Assembly (NCBI GenBank): GCA_028994555.1
Contig: JARDVN010000001.1
Coordinates: 3,224,001 to 3,288,000, forward strand
Length of the DNA: 64,000 nt
Direction: 5' to 3'
From: Citrobacter amalonaticus
GTDB lineage: Bacteria > Pseudomonadota > Gammaproteobacteria > Enterobacterales > Enterobacteriaceae
How positions within the stretch are numbered: the first letter of the stretch is position 1; the number at the start of each line of letters is the position of its first letter. Below the pieces are notes generated by a model. The model saw nothing but the letters and a program-made list of their open reading frames with translations. It did not search any database and was not told where the DNA came from. Below, piece after piece: positions 45,847-54,270 of this stretch. The position numbers and the translations under genes are program-made.

Positions 45847-47442
45847 TTAATTCGCCGCTTCCGGCAGTTCAAAACCCATGGTGGCGTCGATAAATAATCT
45901 TTCATCCATCAGTTTCAGGTCTGGTGAAATAACCGGTGCGAAATCCATTTTCGCCAGAATATCGCGTTCGAGATCGACTCCAGGGGCAATCTCAATAAGA
46001 TGCAGGCCGTCTTCTTTTAGCGTAAATACGGCGCGCTCGGTGATGTACCGCACGTCCAGCCCGCGTTCGAGGGCGATCTTTCCGCTGAAGGTAATTTCCG
46101 GCAGCTCGTGGATGAATTTATTCACCCGGCCTTCCTGGACGATGGTTAATTTACCGTCGGCGACCTCAGTTTTCAGACTGCCGGCGGTTAGCGTGCCGCA
46201 GAAAACAATTTTCTTCGAGGTGGCGCTGATATCGATAAAGCCGCCGGTACCCATGATTTTACCGTTGAATTTATGCACCCCGACGTTGCCGTGGCGATCC
46301 ACTTCCGCAAAGCTCAGATAGCAAACGTCCAGCCCTCCACCGTGGTAGAAGTCAAACTGTGAGGTCATATCAAGAATGGCGCGGGTGTTGACGTTCGCAC
46401 CGAAGGCGACGCCCTGAGAAGTGATACCGCCAACGGGGCCGGTTTCAACGGTCAGTACAAAGTCATCTGCACAACCTTCCTCACGGGCTACCAGTCCAAT
46501 GCCATCCGCGATGCCGACACCGACGTTACCCACGGCACCTTTACGCATCTCAAACAGGGCGCGGCGGGCAACCAGTTTGCGCTGGTTAAGGGGCAGGGCA
46601 AGTTGCGTGCTGTCGTCAAGGGTGAAATCGCCCGAGATAAACCGGTTCACCGGCGCGCCGCCATACAGTTGCGTCTGGTCAGGGTCGACCACCACGATAT
46701 CCACCAGATAGCCGGGGATACGCACGGATTTAGGATGCAGCGTGGCTTTTTTGACCATCTTCTGCACCTGCATCATCACAATACCGCCGTGGTTGTGTAC
46801 CGCCTGGGCCAGCACCAGCGCGTCGAGGTACATCACCTCGTCTTCAAACGAGGCATAGCCTTCGCTGTCGCAGGTAGTGGCGCGAATAAATGCCACGGTG
46901 GGCGCAATCGCCTTGTAATAAAGATATTCTTTGTTATCAATCTCAACCAGCTTGATAAGGTCCTCTTTGGTGACCTCATTAAGCTTGCCACCCTGTTGGC
47001 GTGGGTCGACGAAGGTACCGATTCCGATATCGCTGAGGATCCCCGGCTGGTGGGCGGCAGAGGCGCGCAGAGCCTGGGTCAGCACCCCTTGCGGATAGTT
47101 ATAGGCGGCAATTTTATTTTGTTCCGCTAAGTCCGAAATCCGCGGCGACTGCCCCCAGTGCCCGCACAGAGCCCATTTCACCAGGCCTTCCTGGGCCAGC
47201 GGGCTGATTCCGCGATCGGCGCGATCGCCCAACCCCGTCGGACTAATAATCGATAAATTCCGCGGCGTTTGCGTTTGTTTATATTTATCGGCTAAAGCGG
47301 TAATTAAGGTGGTGGCTTCCAGAATGCCGCCGCCTGCGCCTAATATACACAGTACATCTTCATCTTTAATATAATTTACCGCGTCCTGGGCCGAGAGCAC
47401 AGGCACGCGACCATTAACGCGTGGTGGTCTTTCAGGTTTCAT
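45847..47442 (-). CDS. ydiF: YdiF, acetate/short-chain acyl-CoA:CoA-transferase
   Basis: Intact 531-residue family I CoA-transferase with fused alpha and beta halves. The CoA-binding glycine loop GAGGGILEATT and the catalytic Glu in LTVETGPVGGITSQGVAFGAN are visible. The E. coli enzyme is tetrameric with a covalent glutamyl-CoA intermediate and broad short-chain specificity. Operon with ydiO. Confidence 0.95.
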   Translation of the reverse strand: MKPERPPRVNGRVPVLSAQDAVNYIKDEDVLCILGAGGGILEATTLITALADKYKQTQTPRNLSIISPTGLGDRADRGISPLAQEGLVKWALCGHWGQSPRISDLAEQNKIAAYNYPQGVLTQALRASAAHQPGILSDIGIGTFVDPRQQGGKLNEVTKEDLIKLVEIDNKEYLYYKAIAPTVAFIRATTCDSEGYASFEDEVMYLDALVLAQAVHNHGGIVMMQVQKMVKKATLHPKSVRIPGYLVDIVVVDPDQTQLYGGAPVNRFISGDFTLDDSTQLALPLNQRKLVARRALFEMRKGAVGNVGVGIADGIGLVAREEGCADDFVLTVETGPVGGITSQGVAFGANVNTRAILDMTSQFDFYHGGGLDVCYLSFAEVDRHGNVGVHKFNGKIMGTGGFIDISATSKKIVFCGTLTAGSLKTEVADGKLTIVQEGRVNKFIHELPEITFSGKIALERGLDVRYITERAVFTLKEDGLHLIEIAPGVDLERDILAKMDFAPVISPDLKLMDERLFIDATMGFELPEAAN

Positions 47443-47502
47443 ATTAACTCCTGATATCCGGCAGAAACCTTGCGCCGCTGTGTTCAGGCGCAGGCCTTCG
47501 CT

Positions 47503-47523
47503 GAATATTCATGTGGAATATTC
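47503..47523. promoter_or_regulatory. Pair of GAATATTC palindromes upstream of ydiF
   Basis: GAATATTC occurs at 47503-47510 and 47516-47523, 61-81 bp before the ydiF start, giving a direct repeat with 13-bp period. A possible operator; the binding protein is unknown. Confidence 0.4.
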
Positions 47524-47585
47524 ACTGGGGAATAAAATTTATATTTACTGGCGGGAGGGAATCCTTCCCGCCTTTATTTCGCGTA

Positions 47586-48345
47586 TTACGCCTGATGTAA
47601 TATCGTTAATACTGTACGCAGGTCGCTAACGGATATTTGTCCGGGCGCCGACGCTTTTTTAACCGCGCCAAAGGTCGCCGCGGAGCCGAAGACTTCACCA
47701 GCCAGACGCGAAATCACACCGGTTTTCGACATCGACATGGTGATCACCGGACGGTCAGCGTACTGTTCCTGCATTTTCAGCGTGGCGGAAAGCAGCGTCA
47801 GAACATCGCCGTGGTTTTGCGGCATGAGGGCGATCTTCGGAATATCGGCGCCCAGTTCCTGCATTTTGCGCAGCCGTGCAACAATCTCGTCTTCTGCCGG
47901 CGTCTTGTGGAAATCATGGTTAGACATGATCACGCTGACGTTTTTGCTGTGCGCGTAGTCTACCGTCGCCTTGACCTGCTCATCACCGGTAAACAGTTCG
48001 AGATCGATCATATCCACCAGGCCGCTGTCGATCGCCGCGCGATTCAGCGCGAGATAGGCGTCGGTTGAAATAGCCTGTTCACCGCCTTCATTCGCGCTGC
48101 GGAACGTAAACAGCAGGGGAGCCTGGGGCATTTCAGCGCGGATCGCGCGGACAGCCTCCAGCACGGCATCGGCAGAAGCGACATCGGCGAAATGGTCAAC
48201 GCGCCATTCCAGAATGTCGAAATCCGCGTCGCGATAGGCCTGTGCTTCTGCGCGGACGCTGGCGATATCTTTGCCCATCAGCGAAACGATTATTTTTGGA
48301 GCCCCTTCGCCAATCACGAGGTTTTTTTACGGTTACGGTTTTCAT
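47586..48345 (-). CDS. aroD: AroD, 3-dehydroquinate dehydratase type I (frameshifted)
   Basis: Third step of the shikimate pathway. The Schiff-base Lys lies in [16 protein letters not shown] and the general-base His in [11 protein letters not shown]. The seven-A run (T on the plus strand, 48322-48328) breaks the frame in the first codons; with six it begins [20 protein letters not shown] and gives 252 residues as in E. coli. ydiB lies 33 bp upstream on the same strand. Confidence 0.96.
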
Positions 48346-48378
48346 TTAATACCTTTTATCAGTCTGAGTGCCTGGCCG

Positions 48379-49245
48379 TCAGGCGGCAAACCCCATCACC
48401 TGTTTTACGTATTCCAGCGGGAAATCTTTGCCGGTCCACAGTTTGAACTGTTCAGCCCCTTGCCACAACAACATGCCGTAACCATCGATTGTTTTGCAAC
48501 CGGCTTGTTGCGCCTGTTGCAATAACTTCGTCATATGCGGATTGTATACGCATTCGGTAACCAGCAGCTCCGGACGCAGCAGGCTCACGTCGCTCACGAT
48601 GGATTCATTCTCCAGCGGCTTCATGCCGACTTTGGTGCCGTTAGTCAGGATATCCGCCGTCGCCAGCGCATCGGCGAAGGCCTGCTGGTCGGCAAGATCG
48701 GTCACCGTCACCACGCAGTCGGTGTTTTCATTTACCCGTTTAGCGAAGTCCAGCGCTTTCTGGAAGAACTCATCATTGCGGTTAAAGAGTTTAATCGCTT
48801 TGATCCCCTCAATGGCCGCCTGTGCGCCGATTGCCGTAGAGGCGCCGCCCGCACCCAGTAATACCATGGTTTTACCCTTGATATCGAAACCGCTCTCTTT
48901 AATCGCGCGAATGTGACCGGTGCCGTCGGTATTGTAACCACGCAGGTAGCCGTCATCATTGACGATGGTATTAATGGCGCCCACCAGTTTTGCCGCCGGA
49001 GTCAGTTCATCAACAAACTCACAGGCCAGTTGTTTATTGGGCATCGATACACCGGTACCGCGCATTTTCAGGGCTTTCAGCCCCTCAATTGCCCCTGCGA
49101 AGGTGCTGTTATCGACTTCAAAGGCCATATAGGTAAACGGCAATCCTGCTTTCTCTAACGCCTTATTTTGCATTTCAGGCGATAAACTGTGTCTGATGGG
49201 ATAAGCCATTAAGCCGATCAGTTCATATTTCGCGGTGACATCCAT
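48379..49245 (-). CDS. ydiB: YdiB, quinate/shikimate dehydrogenase
   Basis: Reduces 3-dehydroshikimate and 3-dehydroquinate reversibly with NAD or NADP. Substrate motif [20 protein letters not shown], catalytic Lys in [11 protein letters not shown], and the nucleotide loop [11 protein letters not shown] are intact. I start at [11 protein letters not shown] (AAGGAG eight bases upstream), giving 288 residues as in E. coli. The open frame runs on upstream into ydiN, but see the ydiN entry. Confidence 0.96.
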   Translation of the reverse strand: MDVTAKYELIGLMAYPIRHSLSPEMQNKALEKAGLPFTYMAFEVDNSTFAGAIEGLKALKMRGTGVSMPNKQLACEFVDELTPAAKLVGAINTIVNDDGYLRGYNTDGTGHIRAIKESGFDIKGKTMVLLGAGGASTAIGAQAAIEGIKAIKLFNRNDEFFQKALDFAKRVNENTDCVVTVTDLADQQAFADALATADILTNGTKVGMKPLENESIVSDVSLLRPELLVTECVYNPHMTKLLQQAQQAGCKTIDGYGMLLWQGAEQFKLWTGKDFPLEYVKQVMGFAA

Positions 49246-49268
49246 AACATAACTCCTTAAATTGTCGC

Positions 49269-50515
49269 TTAACTTTTTTGTTGAAAAATAACGTTCACCC
49301 AGACGGATATCGTTTTGTGGAATATTGAAGACCCGGTAATAGCGAACAAAAACGATAATGGCGGTGATAAAGGCCAGCAGGGCAAAAGCGAAATCCAGTA
49401 AAATGATGTATTGCAGGCCGATGGTGGAGAGGTAGCCGGTAATCAGCGGAATCACAAAATTCGCCAGGCCACCCATCATCATGTACACGCTGGTGACTTT
49501 GGCTTTGCTCTTCGGAAAGAACTCCGACATTACCGACACACCCAGTTGTAAAATCCCGCCGGCCGCGGAGAAGCCAATCACAAACGCGCCAGCGTTACAT
49601 ACCAGCGGTGACGGCCAGAGATAAATGACGGCGGCGGTCACGGTGGCCAGTCCGGCATTAAAGACGTTAGCCCAGATGGGGCGAACCCTTTTCTTCAGCA
49701 ACGCGGCAAAGATAAAGACGCAGACCAGCGAACCCAGGCTGTAATAGGTGATGGTTTTCAGCGCATCCGCTTCTTCCATTCCGGCGAAGGCCATGGCGTA
49801 TTTCGGCATCCAGACCACGATGACATAGAAGGTAGAAAACGCCGCCACGCCAAACATGACGGAAGCCACGCCTTCCAGCCAGACCAGCGGTTTGCTGTTC
49901 ATCTGTGGTAACTCTTTAGCGACGCTGGCATCCACCAACTGACCGGGGAATTGACTGCGCAGCAGCATCAGGGTGATCAGCACAAACAAAATGCCAGGAA
50001 TGATCACGCCGTAGCCGTACCAGATGTTGTTGAGCAGCATATAGCCGACCAGCATCGGATAGAGCATCTGCCCGAAAGAGACCATTGCTTTGACCAGGAT
50101 CACCGCCGAACCTGACGCTGTCGGGAAACATTCCATCAGCGCCGGATAGCCTCCGGTATCAAGCGCAGAGTTAGCCACGCCAACGCAGACGGCGAGTACA
50201 AAGGCAACCATCAGGTTGGGGCTGGCGGGGATGCCAAAGAAAAAGAGGATATATAACGCCACACCCAGCAGAATGATCGCCCGACGGCCAAATTTATCTG
50301 ACAGCACGCCAAAAAAAGAGAATACTCACCAGCCGACCGAGCCCGATACCGGAAATTAAATAGGCGATCCCCGCGCTGTCGGTCGAAAACTTCGCAGCGA
50401 GTGAAGTCATATTTTGCGCCAGCGTAATGACGCTAATGCCGTGGAGAAAATAGCTGAGATAAATACAGATGACCGCCAGGATAAATGGCGAGCTGAAAGC
50501 CTTATTCTGAGACAT
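49269..50515 (-). CDS. ydiN: YdiN, MFS transporter (frameshifted; apparent fusion to ydiB)
   Basis: A 12-helix major-facilitator protein, related to ydiM, probably carrying an aromatic or shikimate-type acid to judge by its neighbours. The seven-A run 50311-50317 breaks the N-terminal part (corrected [15 protein letters not shown]). At the C-terminus the frame runs into ydiB only because of the six-A run (T on plus, 49274-49279); with five A it reads GERYFSTKS and stops at 49271-49269, giving 414 residues (E. coli 421). The fusion is therefore most likely false. Confidence 0.88.
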
Positions 50516-50626
50516 TTTTCAAAGCTCCTTGCCGGTTAATTTAATTCTTTTTTCGTCGGCATTTTTATATCCGGCGATTTTTGATTAATATACGGCGGTG
50601 AAACGGCATGAACCACATAACATGAC

Positions 50627-50660
50627 GTTTTCATTACCAGGTATATTGCAGACAAAAGTG
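50627..50660 (-). promoter_or_regulatory. Shared ydi element, copy 2 (upstream of ydiN)
   Basis: Contains CATTACCAGGTATATTGCA and lies 112-145 bp before the ydiN start, almost the same distance as copy 1 from ydiQ. Confidence 0.6.
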
Positions 50661-50760
50661 TGAAAGCCCACTTTTCCTGCGATGTTTTGTTGATGCTTTT
50701 GACGTTATACAAACTATATTGCATTCAGCGATAACAATATTGCATTCGCCGAATACCGGC

Positions 50761-51978
50761 CTATTCCGCTAAAGGTGAAATGAGTAACTGACGTTTGGTT
50801 TCGAGACGACTGCGATAGCCGATAAACAGCGCCAACAGGAAACCCACGGCGGCAATACCGGTATCAAACCACATAATATCGGCGATGCTCCTTTGCGCAA
50901 GGTGGGCTGTCACCAGCGGGATAGTGAAGGTCGCAATGCTGCCTGCACTGTAATAAATACCGGTGGCTTTGCCTTTGGCATACGGAAAACGGGCTGCCAT
51001 CAGGGTCAGACCTATTTGCACTACGCCCCCGGCTGACGAAAAGCCGATCACAAAGGCGAAGACAATGACGACATAGACCGTGGGATGCAGACACACTGTC
51101 AACAGCGCGACAAACGAAACAAAGGTGTACAGCATCAGCAAGGTGGTTGAACGCACCGTTTTGCGCACCAGTGGAGCGGTGATGAATACACAAAGTAGCG
51201 AACCGCAGGTGTAGATGCTCAGTAGTTTGATCGACAGGGTATACGACATCCCGGCGACAAACTGACCGTACTGCGCCAGCCACTGGCTGATGAGATAAAA
51301 CGTGGCCATTGAGATGTATCCGTACAGCGTATAACTGGCCAGATCGATAAATGCGCAGCGATGCTTTTCTGTCAGGGGCCGTTCGTGCGCCGGGGTGATC
51401 GGCGCGACGCGACGTCCAGGATGCGGAGGAAAAGAGCAGCGCAGTAAAAACAGTCCGTTAATCAGCATGATTGCGGCGGCAACGATAAATGACCAGCCAA
51501 ACCACAGTTCTGCCCAGACGAGAAGACTGATGATGAGGGGCAGTAAAAACTGGCCGCCGGAGACAAAGGCCTTAATCAGAATGTTGGCGGTACTCGGCGA
51601 AGAGGGAAAGGCCTCCATCAGACTTGGGTAAGTCCCGGCGTCCAGAAAGCTATTTGCCATCCCCGCAAGGACGCCGAACGTATAAGCGATAATGATGTTG
51701 TGGGTCGTCAGAATACCGAAAAAGAACGTCACATAGCAGAGCATCCCCAGAATAATAAAGGGTCTGCGGCCAAACCGGTCGGATAATAATCCGGCACAAA
51801 ACAGCACGCTTAAGCGTCCGATACCTAATGAGGAGATCACGACAGATACCCCAGCGGCATTTGTCTGCCACTGTTGCTCGAGCGATGCCATGTTGAGACT
51901 CATCAGGATGACGCCCATCCCGTGCACCAGGTAATTGAGATACAGCCCCATCGCAGTGGGGAAATAGTGATTTTTCAT
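50761..51978 (-). CDS. ydiM: YdiM, MFS transporter
   Basis: Intact 405-residue, 12-helix major-facilitator protein with the loop 2-3 motif GLLSDRFGRRPFIILG. A paralogue of YdiN (shared NYLVHG/FLHG N-terminus and DxGTYPSLMEAFP motif). Substrate unknown; the position beside ydiB and aroD suggests quinate- or shikimate-like acids. Confidence 0.93.
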   Translation of the reverse strand: MKNHYFPTAMGLYLNYLVHGMGVILMSLNMASLEQQWQTNAAGVSVVISSLGIGRLSVLFCAGLLSDRFGRRPFIILGMLCYVTFFFGILTTHNIIIAYTFGVLAGMANSFLDAGTYPSLMEAFPSSPSTANILIKAFVSGGQFLLPLIISLLVWAELWFGWSFIVAAAIMLINGLFLLRCSFPPHPGRRVAPITPAHERPLTEKHRCAFIDLASYTLYGYISMATFYLISQWLAQYGQFVAGMSYTLSIKLLSIYTCGSLLCVFITAPLVRKTVRSTTLLMLYTFVSFVALLTVCLHPTVYVVIVFAFVIGFSSAGGVVQIGLTLMAARFPYAKGKATGIYYSAGSIATFTIPLVTAHLAQRSIADIMWFDTGIAAVGFLLALFIGYRSRLETKRQLLISPLAE

Positions 51979-52107
51979 GATGCCTGCTCAGCGAAATTGC
52001 TCATTATTTTCCCTGGTGCGGGTTAAATGCCCGCGCCATAAAAGTACAATTAATCTGTATATTTGTTGTGTCTTAGTCAGCGTCGCCAGTGGCAGGAAAT
52101 ATGTGGT

Positions 52108-52464
52108 TTAGCACAATTGTTCCAGGTCGTGGGCATAGAGTTCGGCAGCAACGGATTGATAAATTTTCCAGTCAAGAAAACTGCCATCACGATAGACTGA
52201 CTGGAAGTCTCTTAAATCAGAAAAGAAACGCATGGTATTATTGCCAATCCGATTGTTTATCTTCTCAATAATGGCATTAATACGTAATTTTCTTTTTCTA
52301 CGCATATCCAGCAGTGTTTCAACAACGGCAGAAGGAGGTTCACTTTCGCCATTTTCCCACCGCTGCCAGTCGGCGACATTATAATCTGGCGCGATCCATG
52401 ACACGCACTCCTCAATGGTCATTGCAAATACATGCCGTAATGCCTGTAGTTCATAAGCATTCAT
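52108..52464 (-). CDS. ydiL: YdiL, predicted helix-turn-helix protein
   Basis: Intact 118 residues; residues about 5-55 (ALRHVFAMTIEECVSWIAPDYNVADWQRWENG) look like a lambda-repressor-type fold, the rest is helical. Same length as E. coli YdiL. Possible antitoxin- or Cro-like regulator; no partner toxin nearby. Function unknown. Confidence 0.9.
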   Translation of the reverse strand: MNAYELQALRHVFAMTIEECVSWIAPDYNVADWQRWENGESEPPSAVVETLLDMRRKRKLRINAIIEKINNRIGNNTMRFFSDLRDFQSVYRDGSFLDWKIYQSVAAELYAHDLEQLC

Positions 52465-52659
52465 TATTTAATGACCTCTACGAAAAAATGATAAAGCATA
52501 AATAACATTATCAGGCTGATTTCGGCGTGAAGAGAGTCGCAGTATCTTGTGCAATATTATTTGTTATCGGCATGTGAAAAAGGGGATTTCCCTGGAAAAA
52601 AGAGGGATACAGGTGAAGAGAAGGATTATTTTGCGGCGAGACAGACGCAATGTCAGAAC

Positions 52660-52765
52660 AAAAAAAAGCCCATCGTGGGAGATGGGCAAAGACTACACAC
52701 AGCAATTCGTTGTTTCACTCAGGGGATTTCCATACTTATAAATCAATGTCTTGATCTATAACCGT
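52660..52765 (-). ncRNA. rprA: RprA small RNA
   Basis: The minus strand reads ACGGTTATAGATCAAGACAT and, further on, GGAAATCCCCTGAGTGAAAC and the terminator stem GCCCATC-TCCCAC-GATGGGC plus eight T, matching E. coli RprA along about 105 nt. RprA is an Hfq-dependent sRNA that frees the rpoS ribosome site. It lies between ydiL and ydiK as in E. coli. Confidence 0.95.
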
Positions 52766-52799
52766 GAGCTAATAGTAGGGCATGGGGCGTTTTAGCGTC

Positions 52800-52814
52800 G
52801 ATCAGATTCGTCTC
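52800..52814 (-). promoter_or_regulatory. RcsB box of rprA
   Basis: The minus strand GAGACGAATCTGATC lies 35-49 bp before the RprA 5' end, with a TACTAT -10 element between. In E. coli RcsB activates rprA here. Confidence 0.7.
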
Positions 52815-52952
52815 AATAGTTTAAAAACTGTAAAGAATTTGCGACACAAATCAGGGATAACGAAGCGGGAATAAGGGGGGACAGAGTCAACGCGCTACGC
52901 TATTGATTAGCTGCGCTAAACATTCAGGCGACCGAAGTCGCCTGTCATTGCG

Positions 52953-54065
52953 TTATTTTTTGAGGTTTTCGATTTCACCCAATTCTTCGAGGATCTCTTC
53001 GGGTTCGCTGGACGGCACAGGCGCTTCGTTAACCCAGGCGGAGAACAGTCGCCATGAAACGGCCAGCAGTACCGGACCAATAAACAGCCCTATCATACCA
53101 AATGCAATCAGCCCGCCAATGACACCGGAGAGGATCAGGATCAGCGGTAAATCGGCACCCATACGGATAAGCATCGGGCGAATCACATTATCCAGCGTCC
53201 CCACCACGCAACTCCAGGCCAGCAACACGCTGCCCCAGGTGGTATCGCCGGTCCAGTAAAGCCAGATAATGGCCGGAATCAACACCGGCAGCGGCCCCAG
53301 TTGAACCAGGCAGGAGAGGATCATCACCACGGAGAGCAGTGTGGCGTAAGGTACGCCGGAAACCGCCAGACCAATCCCGCCGAGCACCGCCTGCACCAGA
53401 GCAGTGACGACCACGCCCAGCGCCACCGCACGGATCGCCTGGGCGGCCAGCAGCATCGCCGCGTCGCCACGTTTTGCTGCCAGACGGTAGGCGAAATGGC
53501 GAATACCTAGTGCTACGGTCTCACCACGCCAGTAAAGCAGGGCGCTAAATAACAGCATCAGGCCACAGTGCATCATAAAGCGGCCAATGTGAGCGGCCTG
53601 GCCAACAAACCAGGTCGTCGTCGTGCCGATGTACGGACGAACCTTCGCCATAATAGCCGTACCGCCCATATCCAGCAGGTTATGCCAGCCGGCATACAGT
53701 TTCGCCCCGACCAGCGGGATGCTGTTCAGCCAGGCCAGATCCGGCAACGTCATATCCCCGCTCGTGACGGCGTGAATCAGCGGTCCGCTGCCATCAACGA
53801 TACTGTTGACCAGCAGCGCAATCGGGATCACAAACAACAAAACCAATAAAAGCGTCATCACCAGAACCGCCAGTGAACGGCGACCCCAGAGTAATTTTTG
53901 CAGGCGCAGTAGAACCGGCCAGGTCGCAATGACGATCGTCCCGGCCCAGGCAAAGCCCAGAATAAAAGGTTGAACAATCCAGAGACACGCCACAATCATG
54001 ATGGCTAAAAACAGCACCGACAGCAGCACTTGCGCGATATCCCTGGGCTGACGAATATTGACCAT
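52953..54065 (-). CDS. ydiK: YdiK, AI-2E-family inner-membrane transporter
   Basis: Intact 370 residues with about seven or eight transmembrane segments and the family loop SCLVQLGPLPVLIPAIIWLY. Related to TqsA, the AI-2 exporter, but YdiK's own substrate is unknown. I start at MVNIRQPRDIAQ; four upstream codons are in frame. Divergent from ydiJ. Confidence 0.93.
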   Translation of the reverse strand: MVNIRQPRDIAQVLLSVLFLAIMIVACLWIVQPFILGFAWAGTIVIATWPVLLRLQKLLWGRRSLAVLVMTLLLVLLFVIPIALLVNSIVDGSGPLIHAVTSGDMTLPDLAWLNSIPLVGAKLYAGWHNLLDMGGTAIMAKVRPYIGTTTTWFVGQAAHIGRFMMHCGLMLLFSALLYWRGETVALGIRHFAYRLAAKRGDAAMLLAAQAIRAVALGVVVTALVQAVLGGIGLAVSGVPYATLLSVVMILSCLVQLGPLPVLIPAIIWLYWTGDTTWGSVLLAWSCVVGTLDNVIRPMLIRMGADLPLILILSGVIGGLIAFGMIGLFIGPVLLAVSWRLFSAWVNEAPVPSSEPEEILEELGEIENLKK

Positions 54066-54270
54066 AAACACTTTCACCTATGTAGTGCGTCAGAACGTTG
54101 ACGCGACGCGACCGCGTGAAACACGTCTCATAATGATGAGCAATTTCAGCGGTTTTTGACAGGCGGATTCTGCCAGTATTTCTGTTGGGTGTATTAGAAA
54201 AAAATGTGATACAACAATAAGCAAACGATTAACTCTCACAACACACAGACCGCAGGAAAGGGTCACGATA

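Noticed and set aside
48379..50307. Genuine YdiN-YdiB fusion protein
   Set aside because: Removing one base from the junction six-A run restores a ydiN stop, and ydiB keeps its own ribosome site and start. It is kept only as a finding to check.
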